NCBI GenBank assembly: GCA_022866585.1
Contig: JALHUP010000060.1
Location: 1 to 20,590 of the forward strand
Length of the DNA stretch: 20,590 nt
Direction of reading: 5' to 3'
Source: Candidatus Zixiibacteriota bacterium
GTDB lineage: Bacteria > Zixibacteria > MSB-5A5 > SM1-73
The notes beneath the pieces are model-generated. The model searched no databases, was not told the origin of the DNA, and saw only the letters and a list, made by a program, of their open reading frames with translations. This document shows positions 13,537 to 20,590 of this stretch, one piece after another (positions within the stretch are counted from its first letter, which is position 1; every line of letters starts with the position of its first letter). A program made the translations under genes and the position numbers.

Positions 13537-14316
13537 ATGAATATAACCTTTCTAATCTTGCTCGTACTGATAGGCTTAGCCTTAGGAAGCTTTCTGAATG
13601 TCTGCATCTATCGAATTCCACTGAAAAAGTCCATTCTTTTTCCCAGCTCCTTCTGCCCTAATTGCGGAGCGAAAATACGGGCTTGGGATAATATTCCTTT
13701 ATTAAGTTTTATTTTGTTAAAGGGAAAATGTCGAAAATGCAAAAATGAAATTTCACTGCAATATCCTTTAGTGGAGTTTATAGCCTCCGCTTTAATTGTC
13801 GTCACGTATTGGCGGTTCGGCTGGGGCTGGGAATTTGTGGCTTCCAGCATTTTAGGTCTTTTGTTAATAGTCGTTTTCTTCATCGATTTGAAACATAGAA
13901 TCATACCGGATGTGATTACTTTGCCGGGCATAGCTTTAGGTTTTTTCTTCTCCTTTTTTGTAAAATCCCCCACAGTGCCGAATTCTTTAATAGGGATTTT
14001 AGTAGGAGGAGTTTTGTTTTATCTTTCAGCTGTCTTGGGGGAAGTTCTTTTCAAAAAGGAGAGCATGGGAGGGGGGGACATAAAATTAGCCATGATGTTG
14101 GGGGCATTTTTAGGGTGGCAGAAGATACTTTTGGTATTTTTGCTCTCGGCGGTTTTGGGGGCGACGGTTGGTGGATTAGCTCTCCTTTTATCTAAAGAAG
14201 TAAAGAAGACTAAAATGATTCCCTTCGGTCCCTTCTTAGCTTTAGGATCCATTTTAGCCATATTCATAGGGGATGCCCTGATTTCCGCATATATTAAAGC
14301 CTTTTTTCTAAAATAA
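13537..14316 (+). CDS. pilD: Prepilin peptidase / N-methyltransferase (PilD/GspO, A24 aspartic protease)
   Basis: Inner-membrane bifunctional enzyme that cleaves type IV prepilin or pseudopilin leader peptides and methylates the new N-terminus. The N-terminal part has LGSFLNVCIYRIPL and the two CxxC pairs of the cytosolic zinc-binding region (CPNCGAKI, CRKCKNEI), followed by SLQYPLVEFI. The catalytic aspartates are in FFIDLKHRIIPD (D117) and MGGGDIKLAMMLGAFLGW (D181), both as in the A24 family. About seven to eight membrane helices and 259 aa fit the full-length enzyme. It stands alone: no pilin, PilB or PilC gene is in the window. Its upstream region is occupied by a 51 bp direct repeat and a Y-shaped palindrome. 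Confidence 0.95.
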   Translation: MNITFLILLVLIGLALGSFLNVCIYRIPLKKSILFPSSFCPNCGAKIRAWDNIPLLSFILLKGKCRKCKNEISLQYPLVEFIASALIVVTYWRFGWGWEFVASSILGLLLIVVFFIDLKHRIIPDVITLPGIALGFFFSFFVKSPTVPNSLIGILVGGVLFYLSAVLGEVLFKKESMGGGDIKLAMMLGAFLGWQKILLVFLLSAVLGATVGGLALLLSKEVKKTKMIPFGPFLALGSILAIFIGDALISAYIKAFFLK

Positions 14317-14448
14317 GAGAACAGATCGAAAGTATTTGAACTAATCTTCCACCATAAACTAACATATCTGACTTTTTGATAAAAGACCGAACCTTGTCCC
14401 TTCATCTGGCTTTCTTTATTTTCATTAACGAAAAGCCCAGAATAAAAT

Positions 14449-14502
14449 GTAGAGGAAACCTTTAGGTTTCCATAGAAATGGAAGGCTAAAGCCTTCCGCT
14501 AC
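14449..14502. repeat. Y-shaped palindromic element 4
   Basis: The outer stem GTAG (14449-14452)/CTAC (14499-14502) encloses two perfect 7 bp hairpins with four-base loops: GGAAACC-TTTA-GGTTTCC (14454-14471) and GGAAGGC-TAAA-GCCTTCC (14480-14497). It is followed by ACCCTACAAAGT, as after the hairpin at 5484. With the motif at 14541 it accounts for the recognisable content of the 326 bp gap 14317-14642; I see no small gene there. Confidence 0.6.
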
Positions 14503-14540
14503 TTTACCCTACAAAGTTAACCACCGCTATTTTTCTGCCG

Positions 14541-14562
14541 ATTCGTATGAATGTATACGCAT
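14541..14562 (+). repeat. 22 bp repeat upstream of the histidine kinase
   Basis: ATTCGTATGAATGTATACGCAT. A near copy in the same orientation (ATTCGTATGAGTGCATATGCAA, 16556-16577) lies at the other end of the histidine kinase gene: 18 of 22 positions match. The sequence is nearly self-complementary around its centre. Confidence 0.45.
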
Positions 14563-14627
14563 TATTCTAACTTGAGGGGGAAAACTCGACAAAGACCCGT
14601 CTGGGAAGTTCACATTTTTCATAACCT

Positions 14628-14645
14628 AAAGGAGGATCAAAATTG
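14628..14645 (+). promoter_or_regulatory. Strong Shine-Dalgarno site deciding a TTG start
   Basis: AAAGGAGG (14628-14635) followed after 7 nt by TTG (14643) sets the histidine kinase start; the first membrane helix begins about 15 codons later. Confidence 0.75.
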
Positions 14646-16565
14646 AAGGTTAAAGAATTCTTTAATTTCAGTTATGAATCCCATATTCGTCTCTCCTTGA
14701 TATTTTTGATCCTATTTTTGATTCTGCTTAACTTCGGAACGGTCTTCCTTTTTCATCGAACTCAAGAAGTCCTAAAAAAAGAGATGGAGGAAGAACTATA
14801 CTCTGCGGCTCTGTGTGCTAAAATGGTTTGGGAAAAGACTCCTCAGACTGATCTAAAAAAAAATCTAATGGAGTGCGTTTTCAAACTAAATCTTAATCGG
14901 ATAATTTTTCTTGCTCCCAACGGGGAACCATTGATTTCTTCCACAGATATTCTTTCAGAGGAAGATGCCCATGTTTTTGGAGAGATGAAACCTGAGGAAA
15001 TCAGTAAGATAAAAACTAATCTAAATAAAGGACAAACCGAAGAATTCTTTTCAAACTTTTATTCGGATGGCAATGGTAACATCTTTCGCTCCTTTTATCT
15101 TCCCATAGAAAGCCAAAGCAGCTCGAAGAATTCTGAGGATGGGAAAAAAATCTGGGTAATGGTGGAAAAAGAATTTTCAGCTTTTGCTACCATCGAAAAA
15201 CTCTCAAAGCTTAATACTTTAGCCAGAACCGTGGGATTTTTAATCACCGCCCTGATTACCCTATTCCTGATAAGAAGCGTTCTAAGACCTTATAGATTGA
15301 TGATGAAAAAAGCCCAAGAAGAGAAAATAACTTCGGGTTTGGAAAAAAAGAGCCAAGAGGAAAGCGTAGATTCCGCAGTAAAAATCTTTGAGCAAGTTAT
15401 CGCAGAATTGAAGAAAAACGAAGCCGCCTTACAGAGACTTTATGCGGAGACAAACCAAAAAGCAAAAAACTTGGAAAGCTACAATGAATATATTTTGAGA
15501 AGCATAGAAAGCGGCATGATCATCTGCGACACCGAAGGAAAGATCACTCGTTTCAACCAATCCGCACAGAAGATTCTGGATGTCTCTGAAAGCCGGGCTG
15601 TAGGAAAACATTACAAGACACTCTTTAGGGAAAAACCCATCTTGTGTTCCTTAATCGAGATGGCGCTTTCGGAAAAGAGGGTTTGTTCTATCCCGGAAAT
15701 GGAGATATCAAAAAATAATGGTGAGAATATGTGGGTGGGAATAAGCACCTCGGTGGTCAAAGACGAACAAAACAAAATGCTGGGAGTGGCGGTTCTTTTG
15801 ACCGATCTGACTGAAATAAAAAGACTTCAAAACGAGATCGCCTTCAAAGAGAAAATGGCGGCTTTAGGCGAGATGTCCTCGGGATTGGCACATGAGCTTA
15901 GAAACTCCATGGGGACAATTTTGGGCTTCGGCAAATTGCTCAAAAAGAAAGGGGGCGATAAAACATCCACGGATCAGATAGTAACCAGCATACTCAATGA
16001 GGCCATGTTCATGGAGTCCATGCTCCAGCGATTTTTGACTTTTGCCAAGCCTTTTGATCTGAAGATGGAAAAGGTAAACTTGGAAAACGTAGTGGAGAGA
16101 TGTATAGAGTCACTGGAAGAAAACCTGAAGAAAAACAAAATACAATTTGAACTGAAATCCGAGCCTAATCTGCCAACTATATTGGGGGATAGACTTCTTT
16201 TGAAGCAGTCTTTCCAAAATCTAATCCAAAACTCCATCGAGGCCATGCCCCAGGGCGGGAAGCTTTCCGTCGATTTGAGGGGAACAAAGACTTACCCCGG
16301 AGAAAGGTTCATAAAAGTTGAGATTTCCGACACCGGATGTGGCATAGAAGAAAAATACCAAAAAAAGATCTTCAACCCGTTTTTTACCTCCAAAGAGAAA
16401 GGAACTGGCTTGGGTTTGAGCTTGGTAAAAAAAATAATCAGCCTGCACCATGGAGAAATCGAATTTGAGAGCCAGGTAAATAAAGGAACTATCTTTAAGA
16501 TTTATCTGCCATTAAAATCCAAACCCTCCTTCACCAAAGTAGAGATGGAAGAAAAATTCGTATGA
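14643..16565 (+). CDS. Membrane-bound PAS sensor histidine kinase (NtrB-like HisKA/HATPase)
   Basis: Predicted two-component sensor. It has one membrane helix at about residues 17-37, a periplasmic sensing domain (about 40-180) and a second helix at about 190-212. A charged linker/coiled coil (about 215-280) and a PAS domain (about 280-395, RSIESGMIICDTEGKITRFN onward) follow. The HisKA H-box is GLAHELRNSMGTILGFGKLL with phosphoacceptor H417. The HATPase domain has the N-box QSFQNLIQNSIEAMPQGG, G1 ISDTGCGI, F-box FNPFFTSKEKGTGLGLSLVKK and the end GTIFKIYLPL. The kinase core resembles NtrB/AtoS-type sensors, which pair with sigma-54 response regulators; none is in the window. The last codons and TGA stop fall inside a 22 bp repeat (16556-16577). 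640 aa. Confidence 0.93.
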   Translation: MKVKEFFNFSYESHIRLSLIFLILFLILLNFGTVFLFHRTQEVLKKEMEEELYSAALCAKMVWEKTPQTDLKKNLMECVFKLNLNRIIFLAPNGEPLISSTDILSEEDAHVFGEMKPEEISKIKTNLNKGQTEEFFSNFYSDGNGNIFRSFYLPIESQSSSKNSEDGKKIWVMVEKEFSAFATIEKLSKLNTLARTVGFLITALITLFLIRSVLRPYRLMMKKAQEEKITSGLEKKSQEESVDSAVKIFEQVIAELKKNEAALQRLYAETNQKAKNLESYNEYILRSIESGMIICDTEGKITRFNQSAQKILDVSESRAVGKHYKTLFREKPILCSLIEMALSEKRVCSIPEMEISKNNGENMWVGISTSVVKDEQNKMLGVAVLLTDLTEIKRLQNEIAFKEKMAALGEMSSGLAHELRNSMGTILGFGKLLKKKGGDKTSTDQIVTSILNEAMFMESMLQRFLTFAKPFDLKMEKVNLENVVERCIESLEENLKKNKIQFELKSEPNLPTILGDRLLLKQSFQNLIQNSIEAMPQGGKLSVDLRGTKTYPGERFIKVEISDTGCGIEEKYQKKIFNPFFTSKEKGTGLGLSLVKKIISLHHGEIEFESQVNKGTIFKIYLPLKSKPSFTKVEMEEKFV

Positions 16566-16577
16566 GTGCATATGCAA
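16556..16577 (+). repeat. 22 bp repeat overlapping the histidine kinase stop codon
   Basis: ATTCGTATGAGTGCATATGCAA matches 14541-14562 at 18 of 22 positions. The TGA inside ATTCGTATGA is the stop codon of the histidine kinase, so the repeat defines the protein's end. Confidence 0.45.
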
Positions 16578-16828
16578 CGGATTTGAGTGAATTGGTCTAT
16601 TCTTGATCGGCTTCGATTCAATGAGAATGAAACTCCCGCCTTTATTCTTAGATGCGTTTCAAATTCCATCAATATTTAAATTCAGGTCAGGATCATTTTC
16701 TCTTTATTCGTCACCGCCGAGAGAATTTTATTCCCCCTCCTTGACATAATAATACACTAATAGCGAGTTGTCCCACCAAAGGCGCCATAAGATGTCCGTT
16801 ACCCATAGCAGAGGTATTGGGTTTGAGT

Positions 16829-17995
16829 TTATTGCTTTTTCGAACAATCCTGGGCTTTCTGCCAAGTTTCTTTGGCTTTATCTCCTATCCCTTTCTTAGC
16901 ATATACAGCCGCTAATTTGACCAAAATCTCACAATTTGTGCTGTCCTTTTGGGCCAGCAATTCTAAGGACCCTAAAGCCTGATCCAGCTTCTCCTGGTCC
17001 AGATAAACCTGAGCCAGAAGTAACTGGGCATCGATATCTAAGCTGTCAAGCTCCATCGTTTTTCGCAACCTGTCCTCAGCTTGGGTAAACAATTCGCCTC
17101 TTTTTTTCTCCAATTCCTCTTTTCTGACTTTAGATTTTTCATCTGTTTTATATACACCAGTGGCATCTTTCAAAGAGTCCAGGGCCCAGTTGACCTCCTG
17201 TATTTGTTGAACATAGATCCATCCCATGTTGAAATAGGCATCCTTAAAAGAGGAATCTACATCTATCATTTTCTGGCAGAACAAAAGTGCCTTATCTAAA
17301 TCCTTTTTAAGAACATAGATAGAAACAATGTTGTTCAGCGCACCGGCATCCGTAGGATCTTTTTTAATAATCTTAAAATAAACCTCTAAAGCCTCCTCAG
17401 TCTTTCCAGTATTATGCAAGGCGACCGCATAAAGTCTCAAAAGATCCAAGGTATCCGGAGCTAATTTGAGACCCTCCTTAAGGTAAGAAATCGCCTTGTC
17501 ATTCTCTCCCTTTAAGCTGTAAATCCGCCCGACATTCATGAAACCTCTATAATCCTGGGGATCAAGTATGGTGCAGATTGTAAATTTTTCTATGGCCGTG
17601 TCTGGTTTTTGTTCATTAAAAGCCTTAGCGCCTTGGTTAAAAACTTGAAGCCATTTTTCCGCTCTCATCTTTTGGATTTCTTCCTGGAATTTTGGTTGGA
17701 TTTTTAGACTTTCGGCTTGGGCGAAGTGCTGCCCCATCTCCTTGGGACTGTTCTTCTGATAATAAGCTTTGCCCAACAAGAAATGTAATTCAGCATCATT
17801 GGGATAAAATGAAATCGCTTCATTCAAGATCACAATGGCGCTATCATACATTGGGTTTGCACCCGTAAGATCGATCTTGGCTGTGGTCTTGTAGGCGCCG
17901 AGTGGCAATCTTGGCTTTTCAGATTTTTGTCCCAAAGCCCATTGCCAAAAGAAGCAAACTAAAACTGCTCCCCAAAAGACTTTTGTGAATTTCAT
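16829..17995 (-). CDS. Secreted TPR-repeat protein
   Basis: Predicted periplasmic or outer-membrane-associated scaffold. A type I signal peptide is visible (MKFTKVFWGAVLVCFFWQWA, probable cleavage around ALG-Q at residue 22). The rest is almost entirely tetratricopeptide repeats, about six to eight units, for example AISFYPNDAELHFLLGKAYY, LILDPQDYRGFMNVGRIY-like and LKLAPDTLDLLRLYAVAL-like helices, with an inserted charged segment (about residues 278-305). 388 aa. The ATG at 17995 is preceded by AAAGGAG with 7 nt spacing. It is convergent with the histidine kinase gene across 263 bp in which I see no gene or clear terminator. Partners are unknown; TPRs suggest protein binding, with no catalytic motif. 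Confidence 0.85.
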   Translation of the reverse strand: MKFTKVFWGAVLVCFFWQWALGQKSEKPRLPLGAYKTTAKIDLTGANPMYDSAIVILNEAISFYPNDAELHFLLGKAYYQKNSPKEMGQHFAQAESLKIQPKFQEEIQKMRAEKWLQVFNQGAKAFNEQKPDTAIEKFTICTILDPQDYRGFMNVGRIYSLKGENDKAISYLKEGLKLAPDTLDLLRLYAVALHNTGKTEEALEVYFKIIKKDPTDAGALNNIVSIYVLKKDLDKALLFCQKMIDVDSSFKDAYFNMGWIYVQQIQEVNWALDSLKDATGVYKTDEKSKVRKEELEKKRGELFTQAEDRLRKTMELDSLDIDAQLLLAQVYLDQEKLDQALGSLELLAQKDSTNCEILVKLAAVYAKKGIGDKAKETWQKAQDCSKKQ

Positions 17996-18050
17996 CCCTC
18001 TGCTCCTTTCTTTTAAGGTTAAAGGTTTTAGGTGTAAAAGAGTCTGTTGC

Positions 18051-18235
18051 TTAAGTCTGTTTATCGTTTATCCGAATTTGGATCCATAAGGATCGGTTTG
18101 GGTTTCGGCTACGTATCGGTTTCGGAGTCGGTTTCGTCCTTGGTCTTAACACGATAAACGACAACGATTTCACGATAAACGATACGCAACCACAACCGAA
18201 ACCTTTTTAACGAAACCCGCAAGAGACATACTTGG
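18051..18235. repeat. Quasi-palindromic repeat region
   Basis: TATCGTTTATC (18062-18072) and GATAAACGATA (18174-18184) are perfect inverted copies. GGTTTCGG (18101-18108 and again near 18119) faces CCGAAACC (18196-18203). A further ACGATAAACGA lies near 18150. The text is built from a few short words (CGATAAACG, GGTTTCGG) that also appear in 9220-9370. It separates the TPR and thioredoxin-like genes; limits are approximate. Confidence 0.4.
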
Positions 18236-18266
18236 GCAACAATCCCAAAATTTCTACTTTCAACTT

Positions 18267-18911
18267 TCAGATACTACTCGGAACAGCTTTTAAAATCTCC
18301 GACAAAAATTTATCTTCCGGCAACGACCCTTCGATGGAAGTTTGTTCATTGATGATAGTTTTGGGCACGCCCAAAACCCCATATTTATTGACCAAATGAG
18401 GAAATTCCATGGCCTCAATCACATCTGCACTCAGGAAATCGCTTTCCAGGGCAAACTTGTGTGCCAAGCTGGCCGCTCGGGCACAGTATGGACAGGTGGG
18501 GGTGGTGAATACCTGAAGATGAATTTTCTGATTAAGTTTTTTTAGTTGCTCTTTGGTCTTTGGCGAAAGTCCCGACTCTCTTTTAGATACATCGACTATA
18601 TCCTGCAAGAGGGCGGCAAACTCGTATCCGGTAATCATGCCATAATATCCGACTCCATAATCCTTATCCCCTTCTATCACCGAGGCGGGAATCTTATCCA
18701 CCCCATATTGGCTCACTTTTTCTTTATCCAGTTGGAAATTGTAAACCTCCAAAGAGACTTTGTCAGAAAGCTCAGATACTTCTTTCAATAGCAGGCGGGT
18801 CTCCCGACAAAACTGGCACTCCAGCTCCTGAGTGAAATTTATGAGTTTCACGGGATTCTTTAAATTCTTAAAAAGCTCAGTGACCAGCCTTTTTTCTTTC
18901 TCTTCTAACAC
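18267..18911 (-). CDS. Two-domain thioredoxin-fold protein (protein disulfide oxidoreductase/glutaredoxin-like)
   Basis: Predicted cytosolic thiol-disulfide oxidoreductase made of two thioredoxin-fold units, like the PDO family and the N-terminal domain of AhpF. Unit 1 has the redox motif CQFC (C32/C35) and the cis-proline loop DKIPASV; unit 2 has CPYC (C140/C143) and GVPKT. No signal peptide is present. I place the start at GTG 18911 because AAGGAGG (minus strand, 18923-18917) stands 5 nt upstream; an in-frame ATG at 18935 would put that Shine-Dalgarno inside the gene and add 8 residues. 214 aa from GTG. It lies between the TPR gene and the M50/HlyD gene, same strand. Its physiological partner (a thioredoxin reductase-like flavoprotein or peroxiredoxin) is not in the window. 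Confidence 0.85.
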   Translation of the reverse strand: MLEEKEKRLVTELFKNLKNPVKLINFTQELECQFCRETRLLLKEVSELSDKVSLEVYNFQLDKEKVSQYGVDKIPASVIEGDKDYGVGYYGMITGYEFAALLQDIVDVSKRESGLSPKTKEQLKKLNQKIHLQVFTTPTCPYCARAASLAHKFALESDFLSADVIEAMEFPHLVNKYGVLGVPKTIINEQTSIEGSLPEDKFLSEILKAVPSSI

Positions 18912-18973
18912 TCTCACCTCCTTCAAAGGCGGCATTTGAGTCTGGATAGTTGTTTTCGTAGTTGGGGTTGAAG

Positions 18974-18998
18974 GTTGCCCAATAAATTGAGCAACTAC
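18974..18998. repeat. Short hairpin of the TAAA-loop family
   Basis: GTTGCCCAA-TAAA-TTGAGCAAC (18974-18995) is a 9 bp stem with a single C.A mismatch, followed by TAC. The same loop, same mismatch and same AACTAC tail occur in the right hairpin of the Y-shaped element at 9487-9508. It lies in the short gap between two minus-strand genes. Confidence 0.45.
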
Positions 18999-19019
18999 TC
19001 CAAAAAGTAGAAAAATTTA

Positions 19020-20588
19020 TCACCACCAGGACCAAACCTCAACTCTGAGATAACTTACGATTCTTCTGGTCAAAAGATTGAGGATGTTTCTTTTTCCGCA
19101 ATAAATTTTGGCATATCCAGACATGCCCGGCTTCAAAAGGTGATTTTCGTTTTCTATCTTACAAGTCACTCGAAAGACGTTTTTTGCCTGATCCTTTTCT
19201 GCTTTTTGAGATATTTTAAAAACCTTTCCCCAAAAGGATAAAAAGGGATAGCTTTTGACTTTCAGTTTGACATTTTGTCCCTCCTTTAAAACATCCCAGT
19301 CCTTCTCCGATATTTTCATCAGAACCCAGATGCTGTCGAGATTGGCTATGCTTAATCCAAGGGAGCCAAAAGATGGAGAAGAATTCTTTTCGGAGCTTAA
19401 AGAAGTTACCACGCCAAAGATGGGACTTTTTATCTGAGAAGCTGATACCTGAGCTTCTAAGAAATTGGCTTTGGCTTCCGATTCTTTTATCTGGGCCCCA
19501 GCCATCTCAAGCTCCTCTGGTCTGGTTCCATTCTTTAATATCTTAAGCTCACTTTTCGCTATTTCCAGCTCTTTGGACAATATCGAATGTTCGGTTTCGG
19601 CTTTTTCAAGCTCTTGATTGCTGATGAGATTCTTTACGTGCAAATCCGAAAGCCTTTTCAATTCCTTTTCCTTTAGCTCCAACTCGGTTTGGGTTTGAGC
19701 CACCTTATCTTTTGCTTGTTGGATGGACTCCTCTCTCGGTCCTTTTTTCAGCAATGCATAATATTCCCGAGCTTTCTTTAGAGCCGCTCTGGTCTGTTCC
19801 AAATCAGAAAGATACGAGGCAGAGGAGAGTTCGGCTACGATCATTCCTTTTTCTATCCTCTCATTTTCCTTCACCTTAGCAACCAAATTTATTGCCGCAT
19901 AGTCGTTGGAAAACAATTTCAAAAGATTGATCGACTTTCTCTCCTCGCTTCCTCCCTGGAAAAGCTCCTCGGTTACGGTCCCATCTGGAGAGCTTCTGAG
20001 AGTATAAGATTCCAAAGCACAAATCTCACAGAGACTGCTCACCTTCAGCTCCATTTTAACCAGGAATAAGAAAAGAAACAAAACTATGATTATGGCTGAA
20101 TAGATTATGATCTTTTTCGGTTTCATGAAATCTTCTTTCTTTGCCCAAATAAATCCATATAAACCTGTCAAGACCTTTTTGCCAGGTTCTTTTAAAATAA
20201 GAAAAACCAAAAACAAAAACAAGACAAATCCAAAACCCCCCAGATGTGAAACTAAGAAACTTTCGACCTTTATAAAAATGAAAAACAGAAGGAGTGCAGA
20301 ATAAAGCAAAGACAAGGTCCCATACCAGATATAGATTTTTTTATCCCTGGGGGAGGCTTCAACTCCTGCCGTATGATCCTTTAAAAATCTTCTTTTGAGA
20401 GAGGAAGATAAAAAGTCAAAAGCTTTCTTTCGTAGATTGGGTATCTCCCGATAATCGCTCAAAAGATAATATCCATCCAGCTTGATTAAGGGATTAAAGT
20501 TTAAAAGGACAGTCACTCCAGAGGTGAGCATCACCACAAACAAAAAGCTAGAAAGTCCCGTGTCCAAAGCGGTGATCCGCCACAAAAG
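19020..20588 (-). CDS. M50 zinc-metallopeptidase/HlyD adaptor fusion protein (5' partial)
   Basis: 3' portion of a membrane protein resembling the 'putative peptide zinc metalloprotease' family: an M50 (S2P-like) peptidase fused to a membrane-fusion-protein arm. The open frame runs off the window; the TTG at 20585 is not a convincing start, and the HExxH motif must lie beyond the edge. Visible is the third zinc-ligand motif NPLIKLDGYY (D37 from 20585), then three more membrane helices (about 85-108, 113-135, 158-178). After these come a barrel/lipoyl segment, a long charged coiled coil (about 245-360) and the HlyD-like ASQIKSPIFGVVTSL and KPGMSGYAKI blocks. A CEIC pair (C186/C189) sits just after the last helix, in the likely periplasmic part. 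The C-terminus ends VEVWSWW. Such proteins occur with peptide export or maturation systems; no precursor peptide is visible here. Confidence 0.8.
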   Translation of the reverse strand, partial: LLWRITALDTGLSSFLFVVMLTSGVTVLLNFNPLIKLDGYYLLSDYREIPNLRKKAFDFLSSSLKRRFLKDHTAGVEASPRDKKIYIWYGTLSLLYSALLLFFIFIKVESFLVSHLGGFGFVLFLFLVFLILKEPGKKVLTGLYGFIWAKKEDFMKPKKIIIYSAIIIVLFLFLFLVKMELKVSSLCEICALESYTLRSSPDGTVTEELFQGGSEERKSINLLKLFSNDYAAINLVAKVKENERIEKGMIVAELSSASYLSDLEQTRAALKKAREYYALLKKGPREESIQQAKDKVAQTQTELELKEKELKRLSDLHVKNLISNQELEKAETEHSILSKELEIAKSELKILKNGTRPEELEMAGAQIKESEAKANFLEAQVSASQIKSPIFGVVTSLSSEKNSSPSFGSLGLSIANLDSIWVLMKISEKDWDVLKEGQNVKLKVKSYPFLSFWGKVFKISQKAEKDQAKNVFRVTCKIENENHLLKPGMSGYAKIYCGKRNILNLLTRRIVSYLRVEVWSWW

Positions 20589-20590
20589 GG

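Noticed and set aside
16741..16757. TTGACA followed by TAATAATACACTAATAG, considered as a promoter
   Set aside because: The possible -10 is at the wrong spacing and no plus-strand gene follows; it faces the end of a convergent gene.

Overview
This 20.6 kb window looks like a chromosomal segment of an uncultivated Gram-negative bacterium. It is AT-rich and uses TTG/GTG starts behind clear Shine-Dalgarno sites (4469, 7813, 14643, 18911). It carries a prepilin peptidase, an HlyD-type periplasmic adaptor, a signal-peptide TPR protein and many intergenic palindromic repeats. A candidate phylum near the FCB group would fit, but the sequence alone does not settle the lineage. I see no tRNA, rRNA, CRISPR array, transposase or phage gene.

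Left part (1-13236, all plus strand): a surface-glycan or glycoprotein locus. Two paralogous DUF2723/TMEM260-like GT-C membrane proteins with C-terminal TPRs bracket it; the first is cut by the window start. Between them lie a Dpm1-like GT2, a GT4 glycosyltransferase, a LegB-like NAD-dependent sugar-nucleotide 4,6-dehydratase, an NDP-sugar nucleotidyltransferase, a DegT/DnrJ/EryC1 PLP aminotransferase, an ATP-grasp ligase, a SAM methyltransferase and a UPF0104/flippase-like membrane protein. Together they could activate a sugar phosphate, convert it to an amino-deoxy sugar, possibly modify it with an amide or methyl group, and transfer it through lipid-linked or GT-C enzymes. The substrate is not determined.

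Middle (13537-16565, plus): a prepilin peptidase (PilD/GspO type), then a two-TM PAS-containing sensor histidine kinase with no response regulator in the window.

Right part (16829-20590, minus): a secreted TPR protein, a two-domain thioredoxin-fold protein with two CxxC motifs, and the 3'-terminal portion of an M50-peptidase/HlyD fusion that runs off the window.

The most unusual feature is the density and architecture of non-coding palindromes. Three 160-172 bp MITE-like elements share terminal inverted repeats and hairpin cassettes whose arms change in a compensatory way. Four Y-shaped elements each have an outer stem enclosing two hairpins. One 249 bp element has 23 bp inverted termini. 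Similar repeats also enter coding sequence: one lies in frame inside the first gene, one at the N-terminus of the ATP-grasp gene, and repeat DNA supplies the C-terminus or stop codon of two or three other genes. No gene here explains how they move. Gaps of about 300 bp or more (9088-9556, 13237-13536, 14317-14642) contain mainly these repeats.
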